From the NCBI GenBank assembly GCA_016934535.1, contig JAFGSQ010000010.1, positions 1 through 64,000 of the forward strand: DNA of 64,000 bases. The letters are read 5' to 3'. Position 1 is the stretch's first letter; every line of letters begins with the position of its first letter. Below, one piece after another: positions 25,495 through 34,128 of the stretch. The stretch comes from a candidate division WOR-3 bacterium. Lineage in GTDB: Bacteria; SDB-A. A program made the translations under genes and the position numbers. The notes under the pieces were generated by a model. The model ran no database searches. It was not told where the DNA came from and saw only the letters and a list, made by a program, of their open reading frames with translations.

Positions 25495-26003
25495 ATAACC
25501 GTGACTAAAGTGTTGTCACCGTCGCTGTTTTTTGAGGTGCTCACTGTAGCTTCCGAATTATCTTTCTTTATCTGAACCATGTATCCTTCAGGATGAGATG
25601 TTTCCATGACAATATCCCATCCCGTCAAGTTTTTGTAATAGTTAATTGCGTCTCCCGGGCTGTCATCTGTTTCAAAAACGACAGAATAATTATCGAATTC
25701 GTCTTCTTCGACAAACATTACGCTTTTTGCCCTGGCACCGGGATATACGATGTCTTCGTCAAGGTCGTAGTCGTCGAGATCGACGTCATCGGAATATTGA
25801 TAAGACCCTGTTGAATCTTTTATGGTGATTGAGCCGTCTGAAATATCGACATCGCCGCCAGTAATTCCTTCTGTTATCTGTTCACCGATTTCTTCGCCGA
25901 CTTTTTCAGATATTTTATCACCGAGGTTGCATGCGCCGCAGCAACCCTGCATCAGCGTTATCAAGGCAACGCATGACAACAAAATAATAATAAACCTCGT
26001 CAT
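25476..26003 (-). CDS. Lipoprotein with acidic central region
   Basis: 175 residues. The signal peptide ends in the lipobox LMQGC (Cys21), then a Cys-rich bit (CCGAC). Residues 30-60 are Gly/Glu rich, 65-85 are very Asp-rich, and the last 90 residues form an alpha-beta domain (SPGDAINYYKNLTGW..., MVQIKK...) like those in small secreted DUF proteins. No function can be named. An AGGGA site precedes the ATG. It is likely co-transcribed with the small membrane protein upstream (12-base gap). Confidence 0.78.
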   Translation of the reverse strand: MTRFIIILLSCVALITLMQGCCGACNLGDKISEKVGEEIGEQITEGITGGDVDISDGSITIKDSTGSYQYSDDVDLDDYDLDEDIVYPGARAKSVMFVEEDEFDNYSVVFETDDSPGDAINYYKNLTGWDIVMETSHPEGYMVQIKKDNSEATVSTSKNSDGDNTLVTVIYTEHK

Positions 26004-26015
26004 GATCCCTCCGTT

Positions 26016-26219
26016 TCAGATTTGAACATCTTCTTTTTTCTTCGTTTCCCGCGAGCGTCGCCGGATCAATCCGACCAAAGTTACAACGAATAGGTCGGCA
26101 CCCACTACAACCAGGGCTATCGGCCAGTCTCTTTTTACACTCAAATAACCCGCGTTTGACAACCATAGAAGTGCTCCGACAACGATCAAAAGTATACTTA
26201 AGTTCATTGCAAATTTCAC
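26016..26219 (-). CDS. Two-helix small membrane protein (DUF5668/LiaF-TM-like)
   Basis: About 67 residues from GTG 26219, which has an AGGGGG site just upstream; a longer frame to GTG 26234 would start inside that site. Two hydrophobic helices (NLSILLIVVGALLWLSNAGYL and PIALVVVGADLFVVTLVGLI) surround a WP turn and a basic tail, the layout of LiaF-like transmembrane modules (DUF5668). Function is unknown. It precedes the lipoprotein gene. Confidence 0.65.
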   Translation of the reverse strand: MKFAMNLSILLIVVGALLWLSNAGYLSVKRDWPIALVVVGADLFVVTLVGLIRRRSRETKKKEDVQI

Positions 26220-26339
26220 TTTTCCCCCTTTCACTTTAATTACTTATACCATAAAGACCTCATCTTTAAAAGCCTGTGCCTGGCGCTTGCGCTGGAACGC
26301 CGTTGCTCGTAAACTAAATAAAAAAATGAAAGGATAAAA

Positions 26340-27899
26340 ATGCCGACAAAATATAAAATCATCTGGATAGACGACGAAGTAGAGCTTTTTGAACCTCACA
26401 TAAAACTCCTTAACAAACAGAACTACGAAGTCAAAACTGCGAACAACGGCTACGACGCAGTCTCCATGATAGAAAGAGAATCGTTCGATCTGGTATTTCT
26501 CGACGTGATGATGCCCGGAAAAGACGGCATAAGCGTTCTCGATGATATAAAAAGCCTGAAACCTTCTCTTCCTGTCGTAATGATCACAAAAAGCGAAGAT
26601 GAAATAACTGTCGACGAAAGCATCGCCCTGAAAGCGGACGATTATGTCGTCAAACCGGTACATCCGAGTCAGCTGATCGCCGTGTGCAAAAAATTCCTCG
26701 AAAGAGAAAGGCTCATAGACACGAGAATACCTCCGAGATACACGGAAGAGCTGAAATCCCTGAAAACTCAGTTCGAAAGCGAAAATCCTTTCACCTGGAT
26801 TGACCTTGCCAAAAAGATAAACACATGGACTTTGAGACTTCTTGACAGCTCTGATTCTCTTCTCAGGGAAATTCACTCCGACATAAGAAAAGAAGCCGAC
26901 CTGGCTTTGTCTTCATTTTTTCAGAAGTTCTACCCCGATATAATCAACGACAAAAATGCTCCGGTTTTATCGCACACTTTCCTTGAACGGATTTTAATAC
27001 CTCTTTACGAAGAAAAACCTCCCCTTCTTTTCGTTATAATCGACTGCATGAGGTCCGACCAATGGACTGAGATATCCAAATTTCTCGAAAAGTATTTTTC
27101 CATAAGTTCGTCCTATTATTTTTCCATTCTACCTTCGGCGACTCCATATTCGAGAAATTCAATTTTTTCCGGCATGACTCCATCGGCTACGGTCACAAAA
27201 TTCCCTGAATTTTTGAACATTCTCGAACAGCCCCATCAGAACAAATTCGAAAAAGATTTTCTCCTATCCTTTTTCAGAAACGTCAAAGGGGCAAAAGACT
27301 CGGACATATTGTATAAAAAAATACTAAATAAAACCGCAGAGACAAACTTTTTATCCGAAATACAAGCCGTATCCAAAACCAAGTTTTCAGCCGTCGTAGT
27401 CGACTTCGTCGATATTCTCTCTCATTCAATTTCGCGCAATCCGATCCTCGAAGAGATGATACACGATGAAAGAGCTCTCAAAAGCGCCACTATAACGTGG
27501 TTTGAAAATTCACCTTTGATGAACGCCATAATCAAAGCAGGGGAACTTGGCGTGACTGTTGTCATAACGACGGATCACGGTTCAATACAGGTCAAGACAC
27601 CCTCAATTCTCAAAAACGCCCAGGGTGAAGTATCGTCGAACCTGAGATATAAATACGGTGAAAAACTCGGCGTGATAGATAAACACAGGGAGAGGGCCGT
27701 TGTGATAAGCGATCCACAACCGTGGGGACTGCCTTCGCACGGACACAATTTTAATTACGTCATTTCCACGCACGATTCTTTTCTGGTCTATCCGACAAAT
27801 CCGGAACAATACACCAGAGAATACATGAACACTTTTCAGCACGGAGGAATTTCCCTTGATGAAATTGTAATTCCTTACGCAGTTTTGAGACCCCGTTAA
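26340..27899 (+). CDS. porX: PorX-like response regulator with PglZ (alkaline-phosphatase-fold) output domain
   Basis: 519 residues. Receiver domain 1-120 with the acidic pair Asp11-Asp12, phospho-acceptor Asp55 in LVFLDVMMPG, Thr83 and Lys105. A helical linker (about 125-200) leads to a PglZ domain with metal-binding motifs LLFVIIDCMRSDQW and VVITTDHGS and a late GHNFNY. This order is that of PorX, the Bacteroidota regulator of type IX secretion, whose PglZ domain is a zinc phosphodiesterase. No histidine kinase or T9SS structural gene is in the window. A good AAAGGA site precedes the ATG. Confidence 0.88.
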   Translation: MPTKYKIIWIDDEVELFEPHIKLLNKQNYEVKTANNGYDAVSMIERESFDLVFLDVMMPGKDGISVLDDIKSLKPSLPVVMITKSEDEITVDESIALKADDYVVKPVHPSQLIAVCKKFLERERLIDTRIPPRYTEELKSLKTQFESENPFTWIDLAKKINTWTLRLLDSSDSLLREIHSDIRKEADLALSSFFQKFYPDIINDKNAPVLSHTFLERILIPLYEEKPPLLFVIIDCMRSDQWTEISKFLEKYFSISSSYYFSILPSATPYSRNSIFSGMTPSATVTKFPEFLNILEQPHQNKFEKDFLLSFFRNVKGAKDSDILYKKILNKTAETNFLSEIQAVSKTKFSAVVVDFVDILSHSISRNPILEEMIHDERALKSATITWFENSPLMNAIIKAGELGVTVVITTDHGSIQVKTPSILKNAQGEVSSNLRYKYGEKLGVIDKHRERAVVISDPQPWGLPSHGHNFNYVISTHDSFLVYPTNPEQYTREYMNTFQHGGISLDEIVIPYAVLRPR

Positions 27900-27903
27900 C
27901 CGT

Positions 27904-28170
27904 TTATTTGCTCTGTGTTACTTTCAGGATCAAACCTTCTTCGTCGATTGTCACCCTTGTTATTTTCTCGGCAACGCTTTCTCCGTATGTTACGTTTCTC
28001 CTGAAAGTGAACACTCTCATCTTTTTTCCCGGTTTTTTAGGAAAACTCACACCGAGCTTTTTACCGAGTTTTCGATCCGGGGTTGCTTCTACAGTTTTCA
28101 CGTCATGGTCTACCCCCGAAAGCTCGGGAAGTTTTTCGAGTATCTTATTAAGCAATTCGTCGTTCCGCAT
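27904..28170 (-). CDS. Small basic protein, unknown
   Basis: 88 residues, basic, no signal peptide. The middle is Lys/Pro-rich (KKPGKKMRV) and the C-terminal half is strand-rich. GGAGAG precedes the ATG at suitable spacing. It lies 14 bases downstream of the C25-like protease gene on the same strand, so the two are probably one operon; it might be a partner, substrate or inhibitor of that protease, which is speculation. No family recognised. Confidence 0.6.
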   Translation of the reverse strand: MRNDELLNKILEKLPELSGVDHDVKTVEATPDRKLGKKLGVSFPKKPGKKMRVFTFRRNVTYGESVAEKITRVTIDEEGLILKVTQSK

Positions 28171-28184
28171 AAACTCTCCGTTTT

Positions 28185-29195
28185 TTACTTTATAACCATT
28201 CTTGCGCCTGCCATTCCGTAAGACACGAACTGCATAAGCGTTTTTTTGTCGTCCTCGTCAAGATATCCCTGTTGTCTTATCATTTTCCTCGAAAAATCGA
28301 CTTTCGCGTTTTTGAGCGCTTGTGCGACAGGCAAACCCTTCAGGGCGTATTGAAGAAAATATTTCACGACGAGATCAGCCTCTTGGCTCGGGGGTTCGGC
28401 AGGACCATATGAAACAGTAGTCGAACCTACAAGTACATGAGCTCCTTTTTTAAAAAAAGCCATTGCCATGCTTTCTTCACGCCCCCTTCTTTCCAAAAGG
28501 GCACCGTAGCAGGATTCCGTTACAATCACCGATTTTTCGGCGCTTTCTATGTCCGAAGATGAAATTATAACCGGGAATTCATGCGCTCCCTGACCATACC
28601 AGCATCCGGTGTTTTTATCACCGTGGACGTTAAAATACAAAATGCTCTCCCGTGAAGATACTATTCCTTTGTCGAGATCGCCCCTTCTCGCTGGAGGAGT
28701 AAGAATCAAAGGGCTTGCGGGTGACAGCACGATATAAACAGCAGAAGAAGCTTTTTCCCAAACTTCGGCGGAAACTCCTCTTTTTTCCCCGAGGGGAATT
28801 TCTTCAAGATTATTTTTAATGAAATCCGGCAAAAATTCAGGACAATGCCTGCAGGATGGTATCCTCGACACGGGAAATTCGGGAACGAGGTATTCGTCTT
28901 CCGGACAGCCCCAAGGATTGTCGGAAAGAACAAATTTATCCGAATCTGAAGCCGGATTGTCCAGTCTGAAAAAAGGAAGAGCTTCGTCGTCGCCTATCAA
29001 AGTTATGCTGTCGCACTTCGGCATAACTTTTCCAATAATCTCTTCGCGGAGTTCTTCGTTTGTAAAATCGCTTCTCCCGGTCAGCTCTTCTGCGGTAAAA
29101 ATCTGCCCAATAGGAGAAAGAGTTTTTACCACCGTGTCAGTATCTATTTTCTGTTTCCTTAGATTTTCAAGGGGGATTATAAAAGAGCTCTTCAC
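28185..29195 (-). CDS. Caspase-fold (clan CD, C25/gingipain-like) protease, no signal peptide
   Basis: 336 residues from GTG 29195. The catalytic dyad of clan CD is visible: His191-Gly192 after a hydrophobic strand (ILYFNVHGD) and Cys229 after another (KSVIVTESCYGA). The N-terminal subdomain has a gingipain-like LIGDDEALPFF ... SDNPWG ... FPVSRIPS pattern, and GAHVLVGSTTVSYG follows the Cys. C25 proteases are usually exported; this one has no signal peptide and looks cytoplasmic. A small basic protein follows it. Protease activity is inferred from the dyad; substrate and trigger are unknown. Confidence 0.8.
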   Translation of the reverse strand: MKSSFIIPLENLRKQKIDTDTVVKTLSPIGQIFTAEELTGRSDFTNEELREEIIGKVMPKCDSITLIGDDEALPFFRLDNPASDSDKFVLSDNPWGCPEDEYLVPEFPVSRIPSCRHCPEFLPDFIKNNLEEIPLGEKRGVSAEVWEKASSAVYIVLSPASPLILTPPARRGDLDKGIVSSRESILYFNVHGDKNTGCWYGQGAHEFPVIISSSDIESAEKSVIVTESCYGALLERRGREESMAMAFFKKGAHVLVGSTTVSYGPAEPPSQEADLVVKYFLQYALKGLPVAQALKNAKVDFSRKMIRQQGYLDEDDKKTLMQFVSYGMAGARMVIK

Positions 29196-29289
29196 TTTAT
29201 TTTATGCCTTGGCGCGGTTATAATAAATGTTACAATGTTCTGAAAAACGAGTAAACGTCTAAATATAATTTAACTATAAAGGAGCATAC

Positions 29290-30057
29290 GTGATTAGAAG
29301 GATTTTACCGATTGCGGTTATGTGGCTTATATCTTTTTCAGGAAGATCCATACCTTTGCCGGACGGAGCAGAAAACATTGAAAGAAAATATTTCGACAAA
29401 ACCTTCTCGTCCATCTTTCTTCACACCGAAACAGGAAATATTCACATCGTTAGCGACGACACGCTATTCGTCGAAACTGTAAAAACCGTCAGAAACATAA
29501 CTCCAGAATCGGCTCTCGTGCTTTTAGATTATGTCCAGACCGAGATAGATTCATCCGACGGTCAGCTGAAGGTAATCTTTGAAAGTCCGATGGAAGGCTT
29601 CCCGGACGACGTCAGCTGCCAGGTTAGTTTTATATGCCACGTACCGCCTTATTTGGAAATAAACGCTTATTCGGGCGCCGGCAATGTTGACGTTCACGAG
29701 ATTTTTTCAAAAGTTGTCTGCTCGGTCGGCACCGGCAATATAAACATGGCTGGCGGCAACGGTACCGTCGAAATCGAAATAGGAACCGGCAACGTGAATT
29801 TGAGATGGAGCATGAGAAGCACCGACGCACTCCTCATCGACTCCGAAGCCGGCAACATTACCGCTCTTCTCCCGTTGTCTTTGTCCGCCGATTTGTCTGT
29901 AAGACTTGATGCAGGCAATTTTTCAATTTCGGGATTCGAGGAAGTCCTCGTCAACGCATCTTCCGAACAAGGTTTGTACATTTACACCCTGAAGGACGGA
30001 GGAACAAAAGTTGACATAACCAACATAACCGGAAACGTAACAATACTGGGATATTGA
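29290..30057 (+). CDS. Secreted DUF4097-like beta-solenoid protein
   Basis: 255 residues from GTG 29290 with AAAGGAG upstream and TATAAT at 29264-29269. Residues 1-20 form a signal peptide. The body repeats short units such as TETGNIHI, SGAGNVDV, GTGNINM, GTGNVNL, EAGNITA and DAGNFSI, the GxGxIxV pattern of DUF4097 putative adhesins, which fold as a single-stranded beta helix. Such proteins are often near anti-sigma or membrane-stress genes; here the next gene is of unknown function. Confidence 0.8.
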   Translation: MIRRILPIAVMWLISFSGRSIPLPDGAENIERKYFDKTFSSIFLHTETGNIHIVSDDTLFVETVKTVRNITPESALVLLDYVQTEIDSSDGQLKVIFESPMEGFPDDVSCQVSFICHVPPYLEINAYSGAGNVDVHEIFSKVVCSVGTGNINMAGGNGTVEIEIGTGNVNLRWSMRSTDALLIDSEAGNITALLPLSLSADLSVRLDAGNFSISGFEEVLVNASSEQGLYIYTLKDGGTKVDITNITGNVTILGY

Positions 30058-30058
30058 T

Positions 30059-31051
30059 TTGAAATTCCCCAAAGGCAATTTAATAATAGAAAACACCAAA
30101 CTCAGTTTCGTCGATTTTGACAAAGTTCTGAACGCTTCCAAGCAGGAGAGGGCTTACAAGATTTCGGGCTACATTTCCATTATTTACCCTGAATCGATAG
30201 ACCTCCTTCTCGTCAAGAACGGAGAACCTTACAACGCAATTACATATACTCATGATAAAAAAATGGTGATAGGCATATCTGAAGTCATCGATCGAGCAAA
30301 AAAATCAGTAATGGGAATTGTAAATTTTTACGAAGTTCCGGAAGAACTTTTACTTTTCATTCTGATTTCAGCGACGAGAAAACCTGTGTTCAGCGCTGTT
30401 GGATGGGAAAAGATAGAAAAAATAGTAAGCAACAAAGAAACTCTGATTTCCAAATTTTACTCCATAAATTTCACGGGATTTCTCGAATTCTCATGCGACA
30501 TAGACCATAATTACCTTAAAATACTTAACGGAGAAATAGTGAAGGGTTATTACGCGTCAAAATTGACAAATCAGGCGAGCTGGCCTGAATTCATAATGCT
30601 TCTGGAAGAGTACTTCAAACTGAGGAAGGGCAACATTCTTATAGAGGGATACCTCTGCAAAACCGACGACAAGGAAGTTCAGGCTTCACCCGCACAAATA
30701 GCATTGTTTTACAACGCGATAAACAGCACTTTCGCAAAATTTTCTGAAATTCTGGGCAAAACGATAGTAGAAAACACTGCGGCGACAAGTTACAACAGGA
30801 TAAAAGAGCAGTTCAGCTTTATGGAAAACTCCTCTTTCGAAAACCTGATAATAGAAGGGTCTATAGTCACGACGCCGCAGGAACTTGTCCGCTCGTTCGC
30901 TGTGTGGTTCGATCTTATAAAGACTTCGTTTTCGTCAATAATCGGAGACGTCGAAGCAGAGAACTTCATACACCAGGCCGTTCACGAATACAGATTCGCT
31001 CTGAAATCCATCGGCTTCTTCGAAAAAAGCAGCCTCACTTTCAAAGAATGA
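30059..31051 (+). CDS. Cytoplasmic protein of unknown function
   Basis: 330 residues from a TTG (30059) one base after the previous stop. No signal peptide. The N-terminal 110 residues (KISGYISIIYPESIDLLLVKNGEPY) are strand-rich and recall small-molecule or DUF4388-like sensor modules; the rest is helical. The stop overlaps the rsmI start by 4 bases (ATGA at 31048-31051). I do not recognise the family; position between a secreted protein and a ribosomal methyltransferase gives no clear role. Confidence 0.72.
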   Translation: MKFPKGNLIIENTKLSFVDFDKVLNASKQERAYKISGYISIIYPESIDLLLVKNGEPYNAITYTHDKKMVIGISEVIDRAKKSVMGIVNFYEVPEELLLFILISATRKPVFSAVGWEKIEKIVSNKETLISKFYSINFTGFLEFSCDIDHNYLKILNGEIVKGYYASKLTNQASWPEFIMLLEEYFKLRKGNILIEGYLCKTDDKEVQASPAQIALFYNAINSTFAKFSEILGKTIVENTAATSYNRIKEQFSFMENSSFENLIIEGSIVTTPQELVRSFAVWFDLIKTSFSSIIGDVEAENFIHQAVHEYRFALKSIGFFEKSSLTFKE

Positions 31052-31728
31052 ATCCCGGCTGCCTTTACGTAGTATCGACACCCATAGGTAACCTGGAAGA
31101 CATTACGTACAGAGCGGTAAGAGTGCTTTCCGAAGTGGATCTAATCGCGTGCGAGGACACGAGAAGGACGTACATCCTTCTTCAGCACTTCGGAATCCGG
31201 AAAAAAACGATCTCTTTCAACGAAGAAAATAAAAACTACAGAACAGACAAAATCATTTCTTTTCTGACGGAATCCATGTCCGTCGCTCTCGTAAGCGACG
31301 CCGGAACTCCGGTTGTTTCAGACCCTGGCCAATCCCTCGTGGAAAAGTGCATCGAAAAAGGCATTAAAATAATCCCGGTTCCGGGTCCCTCGAGCGTTTT
31401 GTGCGCACTCTCCGTTTCGGGGTTCAGAGCCGAAGAATTCATTTTTTTCGGTTTTCTTCCGAGAAAAAAATCAAAAAGAACTAAAAAACTCCGTTTCATC
31501 TCCGAAACCGACATGCCTTCCGTTATATTCGAGTCGCCACAAAGAATGACAAAAACTATTAATGAAATTTCCGAACACTGCCCCCGCAGAAAACTCGTTG
31601 TCGCCAGGGAGATGACAAAAATAAACGAAGAGTTCTCTTTCGGAAAACCTTCAGAACTCGCCGAGAGATTTGCCGGCAGAAAAGTTAAAGGAGAAATTGT
31701 GATAATAGTAGGAGGCGAAAAATCTTGA
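31048..31728 (+). CDS. rsmI: 16S rRNA C1402 2'-O-methyltransferase
   Basis: 226 residues from the ATG at 31048, which gives the family start MNPGCLYVVSTPIGNLEDITYRA. The tetrapyrrole-methylase fold motifs follow: CEDTRRT, SDAGTPVVSDPG and PGPSSVLCALSVSG. It is shorter than the about 280-residue Proteobacterial form because it lacks the C-terminal extension. A longer frame from 30904 is only the previous gene read in another frame. Start and stop both overlap neighbours, so translation is coupled. Confidence 0.93.
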   Translation: MNPGCLYVVSTPIGNLEDITYRAVRVLSEVDLIACEDTRRTYILLQHFGIRKKTISFNEENKNYRTDKIISFLTESMSVALVSDAGTPVVSDPGQSLVEKCIEKGIKIIPVPGPSSVLCALSVSGFRAEEFIFFGFLPRKKSKRTKKLRFISETDMPSVIFESPQRMTKTINEISEHCPRRKLVVAREMTKINEEFSFGKPSELAERFAGRKVKGEIVIIVGGEKS

Positions 31729-32354
31729 TACCTTCCAAAACAGCGAACTCATTCAGGAAAATTGTCGGTCCCTTGGTTGCTCTTTTGTTAAAATTGCGCG
31801 TTTCTCCCGACGCTCTGACGCTTTTCGGCTTTTTACTGACCCTTGTTTCTTCTTACTTTATTGCGGTCGGCAATTTTTTAGCCGGAGGTCTCATGCTGCT
31901 TTTCTCCGGACTTTTCGACACCCTGGATGGTGAGCTCGCGAGAGCCGCTTCCAGAGTATCCATGAGAGGTGCTTTTCTTGACTCTTCCATTGACAGACTC
32001 AGCGAATTCGCGACCTTGGGTGCTTTTGCATATTGGGCTTTATACAAAGAACCCGGTTATTTCACCGCACTCTGGACCGATAAAAATTCTTTTATTTTAA
32101 TGTTATTTATAGTATTATTTGGCTCATTACTGACAAGTTACCTGAGAGCGCGTGCAGAAGGTCTCGGAAACGGGACGAGGGAAGGTTTTTTTGCCAGACC
32201 GGAGAGAGTAATTTCTACGGCAATTATTGCGATCTTGGGAAAAAACTTTGTTTTTTGGGGCATGGCTGTTCTCATGTTGCTGGTCAGTTTTACATGTATT
32301 CAAAGGTTTTTTATTATCTGGAAGAATTTTTCAGGAGGTAAAGATGGCGGATAA
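31725..32354 (+). CDS. CDP-alcohol phosphatidyltransferase, probable phosphatidylinositol-phosphate synthase
   Basis: 209 residues from TTG 31725. Six hydrophobic helices and the full signature D-x2-D-G-x2-A-R-x8-G-x3-D-x3-D (in [11 protein letters not shown] and [11 protein letters not shown]). The enzyme joins a CDP-activated lipid to an alcohol at the inner membrane. The very next gene, overlapping by 11 bases, makes inositol-3-phosphate, so that is the likely acceptor and phosphatidylinositol phosphate the product. Acceptor choice is inferred from gene neighbourhood. Confidence 0.87.
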   Translation: MIPSKTANSFRKIVGPLVALLLKLRVSPDALTLFGFLLTLVSSYFIAVGNFLAGGLMLLFSGLFDTLDGELARAASRVSMRGAFLDSSIDRLSEFATLGAFAYWALYKEPGYFTALWTDKNSFILMLFIVLFGSLLTSYLRARAEGLGNGTREGFFARPERVISTAIIAILGKNFVFWGMAVLMLLVSFTCIQRFFIIWKNFSGGKDGG

Positions 32355-33471
32355 GAAAGTCAGAGTTGGAATCATCGGAGTGGGCAACTGCGCCTCCTCT
32401 CTCGTTCAGGGTGTTTATTACTACAGGAATGCCCGTGAAAAAGACTCCATTCCCGGGATTATGCATGTAAATCTCGGCGGTTATCATATACGCGATGTTG
32501 AATTTTCCTGCGCGTTCGACGTTGTCGAAGGAAAAGTAGGCAAAGACCTTTCCCAGGCGATTTTCGCTTTTCCGAACAATACTTATAAATTCACAGACGT
32601 ACCAAACCTCGGCATCAAAGTTCACAGAGGCATGACTCACGACGGGATAGGCAAGTATCTTAAGGACTTGGTAAAAAAAGCACCCGGTCCATCAGACGAC
32701 GTCCAGAAGATAATAAAAGACACAGGAACCGACGTCGTAATTAATTACCTCCCGGTGGGTTCCGAGGAAGCGACAAAATGGTACGTCGAACAGATATTGG
32801 CCGCCGGAGCAGGCATGGTCAACGCGATTCCGGTTTTCATAGCGACATCCGAATACTGGGCAAAGAGATTCGTCGAAGCCGGCCAACCGATAATCGGCGA
32901 CGACATAAAAAGCCAGGTCGGCGCGACTATAACGCACAGAGTCCTCACTCAACTGTTTCTGGACAGGGCCGTCAAACTCGAAAAGACATACCAGCTCAAC
33001 GTCGGAGGAAACACTGATTTTCTCAACATGCTCGAAAGGGAAAGGCTCGAGTCCAAAAAAATATCAAAAACACAGGCTGTAACTTCCCTGCTTCCTTTCA
33101 AAATGAATGAAGAAGACATTCACATTGGCCCTTCCGATTACATTCCGTGGCTCAAAGACAGAAAATGGTGTTACATAAGAATGGAGGGACAAACCTTCGG
33201 AGACGTACCTCTCAACCTGGAAATGAAACTTGAGGTTTGGGATTCTCCAAATTCAGCCGGTGTAGTGATCGATGCTGTGAGGTGTATAAAATTAGCGAAA
33301 GACAACAACATCTCCGGTCCTTTGACAGAACCCGCTTCCTATTTCATGAAATCTCCTCCGAAACAATATCCTGACAGCATATGCAGGGACAAGACCGAGG
33401 ATTTCATAAAAAAACTTTCATCGAAAATGATAAAAGAAAAAAAACCGGAAAAACACACGGGTAAGAAATAG
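32344..33471 (+). CDS. Inositol-3-phosphate synthase (Ino1-like)
   Basis: 375 residues from ATG 32344, preceded by AGGAGG. The NAD-binding motif [15 protein letters not shown] is at residues 9-23; the core region [17 protein letters not shown] and [14 protein letters not shown] (with catalytic lysines) and GGNTDFLNM are those of the short archaeal/actinobacterial form. It isomerises glucose-6-phosphate to inositol-3-phosphate with NAD. The longer frame from 32227 is read-through of the upstream gene. Coupled with the CDP-alcohol transferase in one operon. Confidence 0.93.
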   Translation: MADKKVRVGIIGVGNCASSLVQGVYYYRNAREKDSIPGIMHVNLGGYHIRDVEFSCAFDVVEGKVGKDLSQAIFAFPNNTYKFTDVPNLGIKVHRGMTHDGIGKYLKDLVKKAPGPSDDVQKIIKDTGTDVVINYLPVGSEEATKWYVEQILAAGAGMVNAIPVFIATSEYWAKRFVEAGQPIIGDDIKSQVGATITHRVLTQLFLDRAVKLEKTYQLNVGGNTDFLNMLERERLESKKISKTQAVTSLLPFKMNEEDIHIGPSDYIPWLKDRKWCYIRMEGQTFGDVPLNLEMKLEVWDSPNSAGVVIDAVRCIKLAKDNNISGPLTEPASYFMKSPPKQYPDSICRDKTEDFIKKLSSKMIKEKKPEKHTGKK

Positions 33472-33480
33472 ACGGGCTTT

Positions 33481-34095
33481 ATGCCTCTTTTCATATCGTT
33501 CGAAGGCGTCGAAGGAAGCGGCAAGACGACACAAATAGAGATGCTGGGATCTTTTCTGTCGAAAAAAGACCGCGCTTTTATCGTCACAAGAGAGCCGGGC
33601 GGAACCGAAGTCGGGAATAAGATAAGGGAATTGCTCCTTCAAAACAAATTCGACATTTCAGCCTACACCGAACTTTTTTTATATCTCGCCAGCCGGGTAG
33701 AAAACACCGAAGAAGTGATAATTCCCTCCCTCGAAGCCAATATAATTGTAATTACAGACAGATACGCTGACTCGACAGTAGCTTATCAGGTTTTCGGAAG
33801 AGGGCTTCCTGAAACCCTTGTAAACGAACTCAACATGATCGCAACCAGGGGAATTAATCCGAACATCACCTTTCTACTCGACTTTGAACCCGAATGCGGC
33901 CTGGAAAGAAAAGGACTGAAAAAAGACAGGATCGAGAAAGAAAACATTGATTTTCACGTCAGAGTTCGCGGCGGTTACAGAACTCTCGCCAGAAAACACC
34001 CCGACAGAATTGTCGTAATTGACGCAAAACTTCCCGCCGACGAGATCCATTTGATGATAACCGGAAAAATCCAACAGCATCTCCAAAGTATTTAA
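33481..34095 (+). CDS. tmk: Thymidylate kinase
   Basis: 204 residues. P-loop FEGVEGSGKTTQ near residues 7-18, the DR[YH] loop TDRYADSTVAYQ, and REPGGTEVG for dTMP recognition. It phosphorylates dTMP to dTDP. The gap to the inositol-phosphate synthase is 9 bases. The C-terminal lid region is short. dTMP would be supplied by the ThyX-like protein encoded 16 kb away. Confidence 0.94.
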   Translation: MPLFISFEGVEGSGKTTQIEMLGSFLSKKDRAFIVTREPGGTEVGNKIRELLLQNKFDISAYTELFLYLASRVENTEEVIIPSLEANIIVITDRYADSTVAYQVFGRGLPETLVNELNMIATRGINPNITFLLDFEPECGLERKGLKKDRIEKENIDFHVRVRGGYRTLARKHPDRIVVIDAKLPADEIHLMITGKIQQHLQSI

Positions 34096-34128
34096 ATGAA
34101 AAATACAGGAAATTCAAGGGGGGTAACC

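Noticed and set aside
26244-26876. Minus-strand ORF of 210 codons over the start of the PorX-like gene
   Set aside because: It is the antisense shadow of the receiver domain; its amino-acid composition (Phe/Tyr/Arg-rich) is not protein-like, while the plus strand has clear motifs.
30904-31047. N-terminal extension of RsmI
   Set aside because: It is the upstream gene read in another frame; the conserved RsmI start is at 31048.
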